This document shows positions 1 to 10,589 of a stretch of DNA of 42,412 nucleotides, one piece after another. The stretch is from Nemertoderma westbladi. Lineage: Eukaryota; Xenacoelomorpha; Nemertodermatida; Nemertodermatidae. The stretch is taken from positions 1 through 42,412 of the forward strand of contig JAUCBJ010001017.1 in assembly GCA_032718475.1 (NCBI GenBank). Reading direction: 5' to 3'. The notes beneath the pieces are model-generated. The model was given only the letters and a program-made list of their open reading frames with translations. It made no database searches and had not been told where the DNA came from. The position numbers were made by a program, and so were the translations under genes. Numbering within the stretch: position 1 is the first letter of the stretch; the number at the start of each line of letters is the position of its first letter.

Positions 1-2050
1 AACTGCTAGCCTAGTAATTAATTACCGTTACTGCTACTCAGTGTAGCGTGATATATATATAATATATTAGAATACCGGTATACTTATAGTATATATAACT
101 ATATAAGTATTATTACAGACTAGGTTTAATTACAAGTACCGGTATAATTTCAGCCGAAATTTATAGAAATAAAGATAATAGGCCTATCGTAAATACCGGT
201 ATATCAATTATTTTAAATAATTGAATTTCTGAATTTTAGGGTTACTTGGTTACTTTACTTACTTTATTACCGTTATTTGAGCAGTAATCCAACTGATATT
301 GAGACCTAATGGTTGTATGGTAGGCCTACGATTTATAAATCGTTAGATTTGATTTATAATATATATATACCCGTTTTAGTGGGTTTTGTCAATGTTTGAA
401 ATAAATGTTATTATTTCTGGGGAGTAATCACTACACAAAGCGGTGCGCTTTCAATGAAGTGTTACTTATAAGACACTAAAACAAATAATTCTAATTTACC
501 TAAGTTACTTAATACTACAAATAACGTACAATTCGGGTGAGATTACAATCTCTAAATAAACACAAAAATTTACAAAAAACACAAAATACGAATTTTTAGG
601 GTAATTTTACAAGAAGTCTACAAACCAGCCTAACAAAGGGTTAGAAAACTGGTTATTACACGGACAGGGTACTACGGTGTTTTGAAATAATAAGTAGTAG
701 TAAATACACTGCGTTGTCTAGATAGGAAAATACCACCGCCTGACGACCTATAGCCGTATCGCTATAGGTTCTACGTTATGTATCACGGAGTGTTCCTACC
801 TAGAAGTTAATAGAGCTAATCGAATGTGCCTATCAACCACTTTACAACACAAATATAATGCCTACAATAATTACTTCGGAAAGTACGGTACACTAAACCC
901 TAAATTAGGTACGAGTACTTGTACAACAGATAATCAGTAATTAAATATACTTGAACAGCTAAAAGAACCACGGCATCTGCTGGAGTGACCGATGCACAAA
1001 ATCACCAGTCTTTACCTACGCCGAGCAGCCCGTGTAGTACCGGGGTTAATTTAACTATAGCGGTATGTATAACAAACACAATTACTGTAGGAACAAACTT
1101 AGGGAATGAATGTTGCGGATAATCGCATAAACTCTGAATAATAAATATTACGCTACGCGTACAAACTACTCAAACAAAATACAGACCGAACACTGACAGA
1201 CTACTATCAAGCCTAAACAAACTACGGTATATGCAGACTCCGAAATGGTTAGGGAGTATGCGCTCTAACCCAGTAGTGCGACTTATTCTTTAGTTGGGGT
1301 TTACCTTACAGCGTTCGCTGCCCTTACTGCCTAACCGTACTTAATCGGACAGATGATCTACACACGCGGCAATCCGTTCAGACCTAATAACAGCCAGACA
1401 ACTATCCAGCCTACAAATTATCTAAATAAAATTATACGCTACCCGTACAGACTTACACAAACAAAGTACAGACTAAACGATGGCAGACTACTCTCAAGCC
1501 TAAATAAACCACAGGACATGCAGACTCCGAAATGATTAGGGAGTATGCGCTCTAACCCAGTAGTGCGACTTATTCTTTAGTTGGGGGTTTACCTAACTGC
1601 GTACGCTGCCCCTACTTCCTAATCGTACTTAATCGGACAGGTGCTCTACATACACTGTAATCCGTTCAGACTTAACAGCAATCAGACAACAGCTCAGCCT
1701 ACAAATTGTCTGTACAATCTGATCAGGTTTACACGCCTTCTTGTTCAATACTGGCCTACAAACAAATAAAACTGACAGAAATAAGTAAGCTCCAAAAGAA
1801 ACAAGGGGTGTACAGTCCCTAATCTCTTAAACAGCCTACCGGTATACAACAATCAAATTGAATAATACTAGTGTACTTATACGGCAGTACCGGTTCTAGC
1901 GGTTGGGCCTACTGACCTACAGGTGTACTGTTCAGGTTTACCGGTTGACCGGTACTTTCAACTTTATTGCTTACTGCAATAAAGAAGCTAAATATCCTTT
2001 AATGTTCGCGCTTTCAGACCTTTGGCAGTTTAACCCACCAAATTAAGATG
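1..2050 (+). repeat. Left arm of large inverted dispersed repeat
   Basis: This stretch holds no convincing gene. It matches 13800-16620 in reverse complement, with clear but imperfect identity by eye. Shared landmarks include CTAGATAGGAAAATACCACC near 720-740 (its complement near 14890), ATAAATATTACGCTACGCGT near 1141-1160 (complement near 14430), and GACAGAAATAAGTAAGC near 1770 (complement near 14090). Left-arm length minus an internal 287-bp duplication is about 1.76 kb, equal to the right arm minus its inserted retrotransposon fragment. The arm may extend past the window edge. No coding capacity was recognised, so the repeat class is unknown. Confidence 0.75.
1130..1710 (+). repeat. Imperfect tandem duplication, ~287-bp period
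   Basis: The segment with CAGACTCCGAAATGGTTAGG at 1234 recurs at 1521 with one change. The following ~90 bases, including AGTGCGACTTATTCTTTAG, recur in the same order. TAATCGGACAG likewise appears at ~1342 and ~1630. The inverted copy on the right side of the window seems to have only one unit, so the duplication probably arose in this copy after the repeat spread. Confidence 0.8.
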
Positions 2051-3600
2051 TCTTCTAGATATTAAATCAGTTTTTTAGTCTTTGACAAGTATTTGATTCA
2101 CTACACTAGTCGAAACCAATCCGTGCGCGACCATTCACCCGCTGGATATTCCCGGGAGATTGGGTTCGACGGTTTAATTTTTTATTGCTATGTAAGCCTA
2201 ATGTATTATTCGACTGACAGTATTATATAATCTCTGACAATATTATTCACCTTCGGTAATATTAACAGTTCCTTTAGGACGTGGCGCTTTATCTATATAA
2301 ACAGAGTTATGACTTAAACTACTCACAACGATATGGCTTAATTATAATTCACATATATGGCGCATTCTTTAGGAATTGCTTCTTTAACAGACTCACTCAT
2401 ACACAATGCTGCACAATACTGCACACTAATCTGCCAATCTTCACTGATTTTAGTCACATATAAAAGGAACACAGACTGAATCATGTAGGGTCTATCAAAT
2501 AACATTAGATTCACTTCAAACCACTTTAACATAAGTCACAATCGTTTATTTGTAACCCTTCTCTCTTACCTTCGGTATATCAAGAATATTGGGTTTCGGG
2601 GTGATTTATCGTTATTCCAAATATAATTATTCATCAACCATATTATGAAGAACTGACGGTAAATAGCAGAATAAAACAACAACTGAACACTGATTGTTAT
2701 GAGTTTGCAATGTTTCAGCAGTCAGCATGTATGATCATCAGTCAGCAGTAGTCGTTAGGTATGTAGTCCGCAGTTAAAGGATATATGCCCTTTATAATTA
2801 AACCTACTAGTGTACGACTAAAAAACAGTAAAGCACAAAATACTTCCAAGCCGTTCTTTCTTAGGCTCAGGACTGAATGTAAACACTGCACATAGGCATT
2901 GCGTCATTTCTCGGAAATTTTCTGTACAAGGAGCCACAAAAACGCTCTAATTGGCTGACTGAACTGAGAGACGCCGTAGAACAAAGGAAATCAACACGTA
3001 TGAATGTCAGCTGTTAACCGTAGTCATAGTAACTACTGTTCAAGAGTAGCTATCACCCCTTTGCGTCACGAATTGCCATAGAATCATAAAATATGCCTTT
3101 CACAGTACACATACGGAGGAAATAGGTCTTAGATCCTCTAAAAACACCGATACAGCAATAATACGGTCTCTTACACTTATTAAATCAACTACATAGTATT
3201 TTAATGTAAAAGATAATAAAAATAACGGGGCAATTCAGCAAAGGCTTTTACAGTGGCTTTGTTACACGAACGAACGTTAGTGAGTGAGTGAAAATAAAGC
3301 CACGAGGATCAGAACACTGTAAAGCACTTTGCAACAAGTATGTATGTAGTTTTATTCAAAATTTTAACATTAGGAAATGATTGTACATATACATTATAAG
3401 TGATAGAAACTGCACAAATTATATTAGTTGCTGTATAAATAAATGTAAAAATGACATCAATTATGTTATAAATAAGTTAGCTTATATTTATGGTGGCGTT
3501 TGGAGCCATGTTATAATAATATATATAGGCCCTACTGGTTATTAATATATATACCCCGCCTACCGGTAGGTAGGTAATGCAGTAGGCCTATCTGGCTGTC
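2051..3600. other. Intergenic, no recognisable gene
   Basis: I see only short open frames with no recognisable domain. The sequence is AT-rich, and short GTAGGCCTA-like palindromes lie near its right end. No RNA gene or transposon terminus could be supported. Confidence 0.5.
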
Positions 3601-3617
3601 AGGCAAATCTCCAGCTA

Positions 3618-3704
3618 TTGTTTACGTGGTATCCAATGACGGCGTTAAGTAATGTTCCCTTAGTGGACATTACATAACGCCGTCATGGGTTACCACGTTA
3701 ACAA
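3618..3704. repeat. Near-perfect 40-bp hairpin
   Basis: Arms 3618-3658 and 3665-3704 are inverted repeats with a few mismatches or indels around a 6-nt loop. The core ACGGCGTTAAGTAATGTT reads back as AACATTACATAACGCCGT-like sequence. A related half-site, ACGGCGTTGAGTAATGTTAC, lies near 3810. It could be the terminus of a foldback element; no transcript function can be claimed. Confidence 0.8.
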
Positions 3705-3850
3705 TAACACCAAATACAATACTAAATGTACAGGCCAATACAATGCTGTAATGTCCTCTAAAGTTGTAAAGTGCTAAATAACAACTCGCTGTTAATACTG
3801 TAATACTAACGGCGTTGAGTAATGTTACAATTATGGAATAAAGAGTAGTT

Positions 3851-4775
3851 AAATGTTTAATTGGCTAGAGTTCCGTATAGCACCATATTTGTAAAACATA
3901 AAATCATTGTTACTATGGCAACGTTGACGAGTTGAAAGTATTATATATTTTAAATCATAAATAAAATAAAAGGTACAATGTTCTAGAACATAATATAGCT
4001 AATTTTTTATATTTAAAAATGGCTCGTAAATTTAAAGGCATTAGTGTGGCCAGGTGCCCACGTTTTGACCAATTTTTTTCATGTAAAAGTGTTTTTTTCT
4101 TAGGATTTAATTGATACTAACTCACTTTCTTATTTTTATAACATTTATAAAAAAAGTGTTCTAGAACAAAAATATTTTTTAAAATTGATAACCAACACGT
4201 GTTCTATAGCATTTATAAAAAAAGTTGAAAAAAACTAGCTAGTATAAAAAAAAGTGTTCTAGAACAAAATTTTTTATCAAAATTGATAGCTAACACGTGT
4301 TCTATAACATTTATAAAAAAATTAGCTGTTAATGCTTATGCTAAAAAAAAGTGGGCACAGAGGCCACACTAATGCCAATTTAAAAAAAAACTTTATTTTT
4401 AACTAATTTTCTGAATACATTTAAATGAATATTTATGTTTTTTGATTTGATTTTTTTGATTTTTTTGTGTTGATTTTTTATGTGTTGTATGTTGATGATA
4501 ATTATGTGTTACAATTTTTTTGTTATTTTTGTTTTTATGTTTTTTTTGTATTTTTTTAGGCTTTAATTTTTATTTGAGTTTTTTAAACACTACATTGTTA
4601 TATTTCTAACACTACGCTTTGTTACCAAACATTAATAAAACAAATTATTTTATTCATGTTGTAGAATAGTGCATAATATTTATACTTTATTATAGAACTC
4701 TAGAATGTTGCCATGGTAACAATGATTTATGTTATAAAAATGTTGTGCTATACGTAGCTGTTAACTAAATTCTAA
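3851..4775. mobile_element. Palindromic MITE-like element with nested inverted repeats
   Basis: The outer arms 3851-3925 and 4701-4775 are inverted copies sharing CGTATAGCAC and a palindrome of the type GTTACCATGGCAAC. Inner arms are also inverted: GGCATTAGTGTGGCC at 4037-4051 and GGCCACACTAATGCC at 4362-4376, next to GTGCCCAC and GTGGGCAC. Between them sit two tandem ~100-bp units containing GTTCTAGAAC, TAACACGTGTTCTATA and AACTAGCTAGTATAAAA. Relatives of these inner units occur at 32400-32600. No open frame is present, so this is best read as a non-autonomous DNA transposon. Its right end lies about 450 bp upstream of the first cyclase. Confidence 0.65.
4707..4720. promoter_or_regulatory. 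Perfect match to RFX X-box consensus
   Basis: GTTGCCATGGTAAC fits the known X-box pattern GTNRCC-(0-3N)-RGYAAC exactly. The opposite arm of the same element has GTTACTATGGCAAC at 3909-3922, with one mismatch. The site is ~500 bp upstream of the first cyclase ATG. That it acts as a regulatory site is inference. Confidence 0.35.
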
Positions 4776-5220
4776 TTATCAATTCTGAGGTAGTATGCGT
4801 AACAATTACATTATTCTGGAAGCTCGCACTATTTTTTAAGTTACAGTTCCGCATGACACTGCGCACTAGTTTTCTTGAATGGCAAGGTCACGTTTGTTAT
4901 TAGTGTTGAACGTTATGAATTACAGAAATTAATTGTCACCATAGCTAGTGCTTTTGTATAGCACCTAGTGTTATAAAATACAGGTTAATGGTTATATATC
5001 CAGCACATTGTAAACTAGAATTATTAATTAACTTTTAATCAAATAATATATATATAAAACAGATCAAAGTGTAAATATATATTAAAATTATCTAACAAAA
5101 ATGTCAAAGAAAAATAGGAGATATCACAACGTTGCGTTGAAGAGATATCATTAATTAACGAACAATTTATATCAGTAAACCACGCCTACGAAACATATAA
5201 TTAAAAATATAAACATTAAA

Positions 5221-8200
5221 ATGTCGGGAATCAATATTGACATTATCGACAGCATAGAAGAGCATACCGTTATTGATGATGGTAAAGATGATGTAGATGG
5301 ATGTTTTAGAACATGTGTAAAGCGCGTATTTGGATATCGCTGGCCATTGCTATACGAGCGACACAACGGTTCATGGTGGAACCCCAAATTCAGTAACAAC
5401 CAGTTGGAAGAGCAATATCAGAAAAGCACTTTACCCTTGCAACAGCGGGCATTCAGGATCACTATAACGTACTTATGGGTGGCTTGTTCAATTCACATCA
5501 TATACTTCGTGGTTATTAACACACAGCTAGTAGAATCACTAACAAGAACAAAAATGTTAATTCCAAGCATATGTGTATTTGTTACTTTGGCTATTCTAAC
5601 ATTTATGGCTGTAATACTATTCCGGAAAGGTCATAAGTTGACACTGTCAATTCTCATTGTTGTAGTTATGTGTGCAGGTTTATTTGCAGCTTTCGGTAAA
5701 AGGGATAAGATTTATGATGTAAGTCAACACGAGCTTCTATATGAAATGGGAACTTTTACAATATCCATAGAGATTTTACTAATAATCAATGCAATGCTAC
5801 CACTGCCGATATACTTATCATGTATTTTGGGAATCATTGTCAGTGTTGCCTACAATATTACAGACTGTGTCATTCAACACACCACAAAGAGTGGAGCTGG
5901 GCCCGGCGGTAATCTATCGACACACCAATTTTACAAGATTCTACTCCATATATTTCTACATGTAGTATGCATTCACTCTGGTCTCCGGAGGACAGTGAGA
6001 GAGCGAACTATGTTTATGCACAAAGTGTATTCTATAATGGCAAGCTCTGAGTTGGAGCTGGGGAAATCGGTGAGAGAGAAGATGCTCTATTTATTACTGC
6101 CACCTATGGTTGCTGAGAAAATTATGAATAGAGAGTGTAGTGATTGGGATGAAAACAGGCTGGGCCAAAGGGAAAACATAATTTTTCATGATTACCAAAT
6201 GCAGAAGATGGATAACGTGTCTATACTATATGCTGATATAGTTGGATTCACAGATATGGCCTCTGGGAGGAGTGCTGCTGTAGTAGTTGCTCTGCTCAAT
6301 GATTTATTTGGACGCTTTGACGAGAATGCCGTGAAGTTGGACTGTGAAAAGATCTCCACACTGGGGGATTGTTATTATTGCGTGGCGGGCTGCCCAGAAC
6401 CTCGGGAAGATCATGCGAAATGTTGTGTGGAAATGGGCCTACTAATGGGTGAGTCAATACGGTATTTCAATCTGGATTTAGACGAAAACATTGATTTAAG
6501 AGTTGGAATCCACACAGGAACAGTGCTCTGTGGAATTTTGGGAACTAAAAGGTTTAAGTTTGATGTGTGGTCTCGAGATGTGACTATAGCCAATGGGATG
6601 GAAGCATCTGGCATCCCCGGAAAAGTTCATATCACTGGAACCACACTTGGACAATTACAGGATATGTATAAAGTTGAGGAAAGTGTGATAAATGATCAGA
6701 ACATCATACAACTTCTCAATGGGATTAAAACGTATCATATATTATATCGGAAGACCAATCACCATATATCGTACTCTACAAAAAGCCGTACCTCATTGTG
6801 TAGTTACAGCCACTGGGGTTGGGGGTCATCATTTGTAAAGCGACTTGAAAACGTCAAACTTGAAAAGCAAAGTACTATCATGGAAACGATCAGTGATGAG
6901 AGCATAAAGGGTTCTGCCAGTGCTGACACATTACAGTCATATTATAATACACAAAAAAGAGAAGTTGCACTAGCTATTGGCCTTGTTGACCTCGAATTTG
7001 AAGAGTATGATGATATACCATTGGTGGAAGCATTGAATGAGAACCCAGTTGCAATGGATTACAACAGTCTTCCGGTAAAACAAATTACTTTACGATTTAA
7101 TGATGAAGATTTAGAAGATCAGTACAGTGAATGGTTTACGAAGGAATCCCCGTGGTTAAGATCCTCTCAAATGGCTAAGACGCTTCGCCGGTTCATATAT
7201 TTTGATGTCTTTATTGGGTTTGCTATATATTTAGCACTATCTATAAGTATTTTTTTGTTATTCAGAAATGAACTTCAATTTCAATTTTATATTTGCTTCA
7301 TGGTTTTTTTGATAATAGAAACATTCATCTTCATACAGCAAACTATTTGGTTTGTCTCTAATGTGAAGAATATACCTTATAGACCATCATTTATTGATTT
7401 CTTGAACATGCCATATTCCAGGATTATGTGTGATGTAATATTACTTATAATTCCAATAGTTACAGTTTATTTAACTTATAAAAAGTGTGATAATGTACAA
7501 AACAATGACTATAAACTTTTCCTACTTTCTGTAACCTACATGCATTCGATAAATTTTGTACAAATCAAGTCGTGGCTAAAATGTGTACTTGTATTCCTGT
7601 CCAGCATTCCAATATTATATCTTCTAATCTATATATCTCTTTCATACAATTGCAATGAGGATGTAGTGGAGTTTGAAGGCAGCGCGAAGTATCAAATAAT
7701 AGTTATTACGCTCGCACTAATTATATTAATATTTATTATAAACAGAGAATTTGATATCAGTTCCCGGGTAAACTTTCATGGTGAAGTAACAGCCAAAAAA
7801 GAAAGGGAAAATATTACATCAATACAAGAACAAGCTGAGTGGTTACTAGGAGTTATAATACCAAAACGCGTCTCGGATGAATTAAAAGTCAACTTAACCT
7901 ACTCAAAGAACCACTCAGATATTGGTATAATATTCTTTTCCATAATTAACTTTTGGGACTTTTACGAAGAGGACTTTGAAGGTGGTCTTGGATACCTTCG
8001 AATACTCAATGAAATTATCGGAGATTTTGATGAACTTCTCAACAAACCGAAATACAGCATAATTAGCAAGATAAAAACAATTGGTGCCACCTATATGGCA
8101 GCATCCGGGTTAGATGTAGTAAATGCTGAAGATAGAATTAAGAACAAACACCTCATAACCATAATGCACTTCGTAATAGATCTACAGAAGATAATTAAAC

Positions 8201-8505
8201 ATATTAACACTAGTATGATGGGTTTCGAATTCAAAGTAACCTGTGGAATGAACAATGGTCCCGTGACATCAGGGGTTATTGGAATAAGCAAACTTTATTA
8301 CGATATATGGGGCGATGCAGTGAATGTAGCTTCAAGAATGAACTCAACAGGTGTCACCAATGAAGTCCAGGTATCAACTAGCACCATGATGGCATTAAAC
8401 ACAGTGTTTGAGTTCATTTATAGAGGATCGATATCAATAAAGGGTAAAGGAAATCTGGATACCTATCTGCTAGTAAAAAAACGAAACAAGCTTTTGGAAT
8501 CATAA
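5221..8505 (+). CDS. ADCY9-like membrane adenylyl cyclase, copy a (single exon)
   Basis: A 1094-residue class III adenylyl cyclase that would convert ATP to cAMP at a cell membrane. It begins with a cytosolic segment containing the ADCY9-like motif YERHNGSWWNPKF (residues 45-57). Six membrane helices follow (~81-253), then C1 with the two metal-binding aspartates D339 (YADIVGFT) and D383 (LGDCYYC). A second set of six helices spans ~658-841. C2 carries adenine/transition-state residues K952, D1028, N1035, R1039 and K1074 by alignment to the family. The domain order and the phrase YSKNHSDIGIIFFSIINFWD match vertebrate ADCY9 better than other isoforms as I remember them. The whole gene is one uninterrupted frame, whereas ADCY9 genes usually have introns. 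The start is the first ATG after in-frame stops. AATAAA lies ~100 bp after the stop. The last ~90 residues are nearly identical to the second copy at 25073-28471. Confidence 0.95.
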   Translation: MSGINIDIIDSIEEHTVIDDGKDDVDGCFRTCVKRVFGYRWPLLYERHNGSWWNPKFSNNQLEEQYQKSTLPLQQRAFRITITYLWVACSIHIIYFVVINTQLVESLTRTKMLIPSICVFVTLAILTFMAVILFRKGHKLTLSILIVVVMCAGLFAAFGKRDKIYDVSQHELLYEMGTFTISIEILLIINAMLPLPIYLSCILGIIVSVAYNITDCVIQHTTKSGAGPGGNLSTHQFYKILLHIFLHVVCIHSGLRRTVRERTMFMHKVYSIMASSELELGKSVREKMLYLLLPPMVAEKIMNRECSDWDENRLGQRENIIFHDYQMQKMDNVSILYADIVGFTDMASGRSAAVVVALLNDLFGRFDENAVKLDCEKISTLGDCYYCVAGCPEPREDHAKCCVEMGLLMGESIRYFNLDLDENIDLRVGIHTGTVLCGILGTKRFKFDVWSRDVTIANGMEASGIPGKVHITGTTLGQLQDMYKVEESVINDQNIIQLLNGIKTYHILYRKTNHHISYSTKSRTSLCSYSHWGWGSSFVKRLENVKLEKQSTIMETISDESIKGSASADTLQSYYNTQKREVALAIGLVDLEFEEYDDIPLVEALNENPVAMDYNSLPVKQITLRFNDEDLEDQYSEWFTKESPWLRSSQMAKTLRRFIYFDVFIGFAIYLALSISIFLLFRNELQFQFYICFMVFLIIETFIFIQQTIWFVSNVKNIPYRPSFIDFLNMPYSRIMCDVILLIIPIVTVYLTYKKCDNVQNNDYKLFLLSVTYMHSINFVQIKSWLKCVLVFLSSIPILYLLIYISLSYNCNEDVVEFEGSAKYQIIVITLALIILIFIINREFDISSRVNFHGEVTAKKERENITSIQEQAEWLLGVIIPKRVSDELKVNLTYSKNHSDIGIIFFSIINFWDFYEEDFEGGLGYLRILNEIIGDFDELLNKPKYSIISKIKTIGATYMAASGLDVVNAEDRIKNKHLITIMHFVIDLQKIIKHINTSMMGFEFKVTCGMNNGPVTSGVIGISKLYYDIWGDAVNVASRMNSTGVTNEVQVSTSTMMALNTVFEFIYRGSISIKGKGNLDTYLLVKKRNKLLES

Positions 8506-8602
8506 TTATTACTAGAATATTCGTTTAATTAATATATCAACTCAACAGATATATTTAATTTTCTGTGTATTGTTAATTAATTGACATGAGGTAATTGATG
8601 TA

Positions 8603-8608
8603 AATAAA
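8603..8608 (+). promoter_or_regulatory. Possible polyadenylation signal of cyclase copy a
   Basis: AATAAA lies 98 bp after the stop codon at 8505. The second cyclase has one at nearly the same distance, which supports both. Confidence 0.45.
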
Positions 8609-9525
8609 TTGCAACTGATTTTTGAATACATCCTGATGTATTCCAATTATAGATATGTCCCATTGTTCCCCAACATAGTACGCTTAAAAGATAAACACAT
8701 CAAAATCATAAAAAAAGCATCAAAACACCAATAACAACATGCATACAGTTTTCTCTAAATAACCACCCACCACTGAGCTATAACACCCACCCCACCACAC
8801 ACTAGTACTTTGACTTTGAGAAACAACTGTTAAACAATGATCGAATCCTGCCTGATGACTTCACTATTGATATTGTGTCTTCCACTGTGCCCCATTATAA
8901 CTTTTTGTTGGGCACAGCGTTTTGCAAAGTCAGCAATGACATCACGGTGGTATCGAACTGGTGACCTCCGGATTGGAAGTCTGACGCTCTAACCATTCAG
9001 ATAACGGCTCATGTAAAAGATAGACCTGGAAATACTATCTGATACATTGTATGTCCGCAGTTTATCTCATCATGGCCTCCTATCTGTCAATACCATCATC
9101 TCTGCCACTACTGTGCTCAACCCTGCAGTACTTGGCCGCCAGTACAGTGCCCCATGGCACCTCCACTTGCGATGGACATATTATGATTTGGACAAGAGTT
9201 GAGCCGTTCAAAAACACGATGTGGTGGGGTGTGTGTGTGTGTATAACCATCCAATATAACTCAATAAACAATAAACTCAAGCAGGTACGCAAAAATTTTA
9301 ATAATAAACTCTACATAAATTTTGGTTGCGCACAAGACTGTATATTTTTGTGGCGTTTCGATCACGGGGTCACTGAAAAATAGCGGTTTTGAAAATTTAA
9401 AGTCGAATTTCACCGATTTCAACACGTCGAGTATGTACTAACTTTTTTATTTAGGCTGTTCAGTCATTTGAGCAACAATCTCGCACAGAACGTCGCCAAA
9501 ATTTGTTAGTCCGGCAAAAAAACGC
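8609..9525. other. Intergenic with tRNA-like relic
   Basis: No protein gene was recognised here. The stretch holds C/A-rich tracts (8760-8810) and a degenerate tRNA-like segment listed separately. Short open frames near 9050-9380 show no domain and are probably chance. Confidence 0.5.
8938..9010 (-). repeat. tRNA-derived relic (SINE head or tRNA pseudogene)
   Basis: Read on the minus strand, it has a D-arm/A-box-like TATCTGAATGGTTAGAGCG, a possible anticodon loop CTTCCAA (Gly-TCC type) and a weak B box AGTTCGATACC. The acceptor ends do not pair and the T stem is poor, so a working tRNA is unlikely. It is more likely the promoter head of an old SINE or a decayed tRNA gene. Confidence 0.45.
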
Positions 9526-9995
9526 AAATTATTTGGTTGCAGGATAATATGATTCAACTAGAAAAGCCAGCCAGCTGGCTATAAGGAGACCGCCCATATA
9601 GACAAACGTAGTGTTAGTTGTGTCCCTCCTCATTCATTATCATCAACTCCCTCCCACCTAACATAGCAGTGAGTAACCTTATAGATTATTGTCATAGGAT
9701 TCACTGGGAAGAGGTATTCATCTGGTGGGGTAATACATTATACAAACTTACAGTTGATGTTTATTACTGTCTGGGATAGAGTGAGATAGTAATAATTTTG
9801 GCAAGTAATATACTTCTCTGCAGTTTGGGCCTATCCATTCAATAAATAGTAGTAGCTTACTAGGCCCACATGAGTACCATCAGCTGGTGTTTCTATCGTT
9901 GAGTTCATGGCAATTTATCGTGTTTTCATTTTCACTCACTCAGGGTACTGGTTTGAGGGGCAGGTTCGTTTAAAGCCAGCTTGCTGGCTTTCTAG
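9526..9995. mobile_element. TIR element (MITE), copy 1
   Basis: The element is bounded by CTAGAAAAGCCAGCCAGC at 9558 and its inverse GCTGGCTTTCTAG ending at 9995, a TIR of ~22 bp with one indel. A second copy lies at 22346-22859 with the same ends and most of the same interior. Shared sequence starts ~30 bp before the left TIR (at 9526), so the true end may be there. There is no coding frame, so it is non-autonomous. Confidence 0.8.
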
Positions 9996-10589
9996 TTTCA
10001 TACTGTACTAACATTATTTCTTCATCTCAAATTAGTTTCAGACCAAAAAGGGCCCTACAGTAAAGTTAAGGAACTAGATCGTGACAAACCCCTATCCCCA
10101 CAATATCACTTATTCTGCATCCGAATTAGGCCTACATTTTCTATTTTTCAGTTTACATGACGACAACTGTAAACCGATGTTTTTTTGATTGAAAATCGGT
10201 AATGTTGACATTAACTACGAGATAATATTTCGGTAATTCGGCCAATCTGGACAGGATCTTTTTTTAAATGTTAAACAAACAGTTCCAGAAACCTTTAGTT
10301 CCCATGCCAATATGAGTTATTATTGAAAATGCTACTAAACCAGACTAAGCAACGAAGAAATGGATGAACGTTTGTTTCATTTTCCTTAGCTTCCTGGTTG
10401 TATTAATTATCAAACCAATTAAATTGAGTTAAAAGACAGGCATTTTGTAACAATTAATTTTATTAGTTTCCTAGGATTTTCTATTCTAGACATTAACATC
10501 AATGTTAATTATTTCATTTCTCAGTCAATGCATTTATAATCTTTAATTTAGCAGCTATAAGTTGAAGTATCATTGTTAGTGGAGTGACA
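9996..10589. other. Upstream region of FReD gene, nothing specific seen
   Basis: AT-rich sequence with no recognisable gene or repeat terminus. It presumably contains the 5' flank of the gene starting at 10590. No clear TATA box decides a transcription start. Confidence 0.4.

Noticed and set aside
5044-5060. TATATATAAAA as a TATA box for cyclase copy a
   Set aside because: TA-rich runs are common throughout the window; there is no start-site evidence.
8938-9010. Functional tRNA gene
   Set aside because: Acceptor ends do not pair and the T stem is poor; kept only as a relic.
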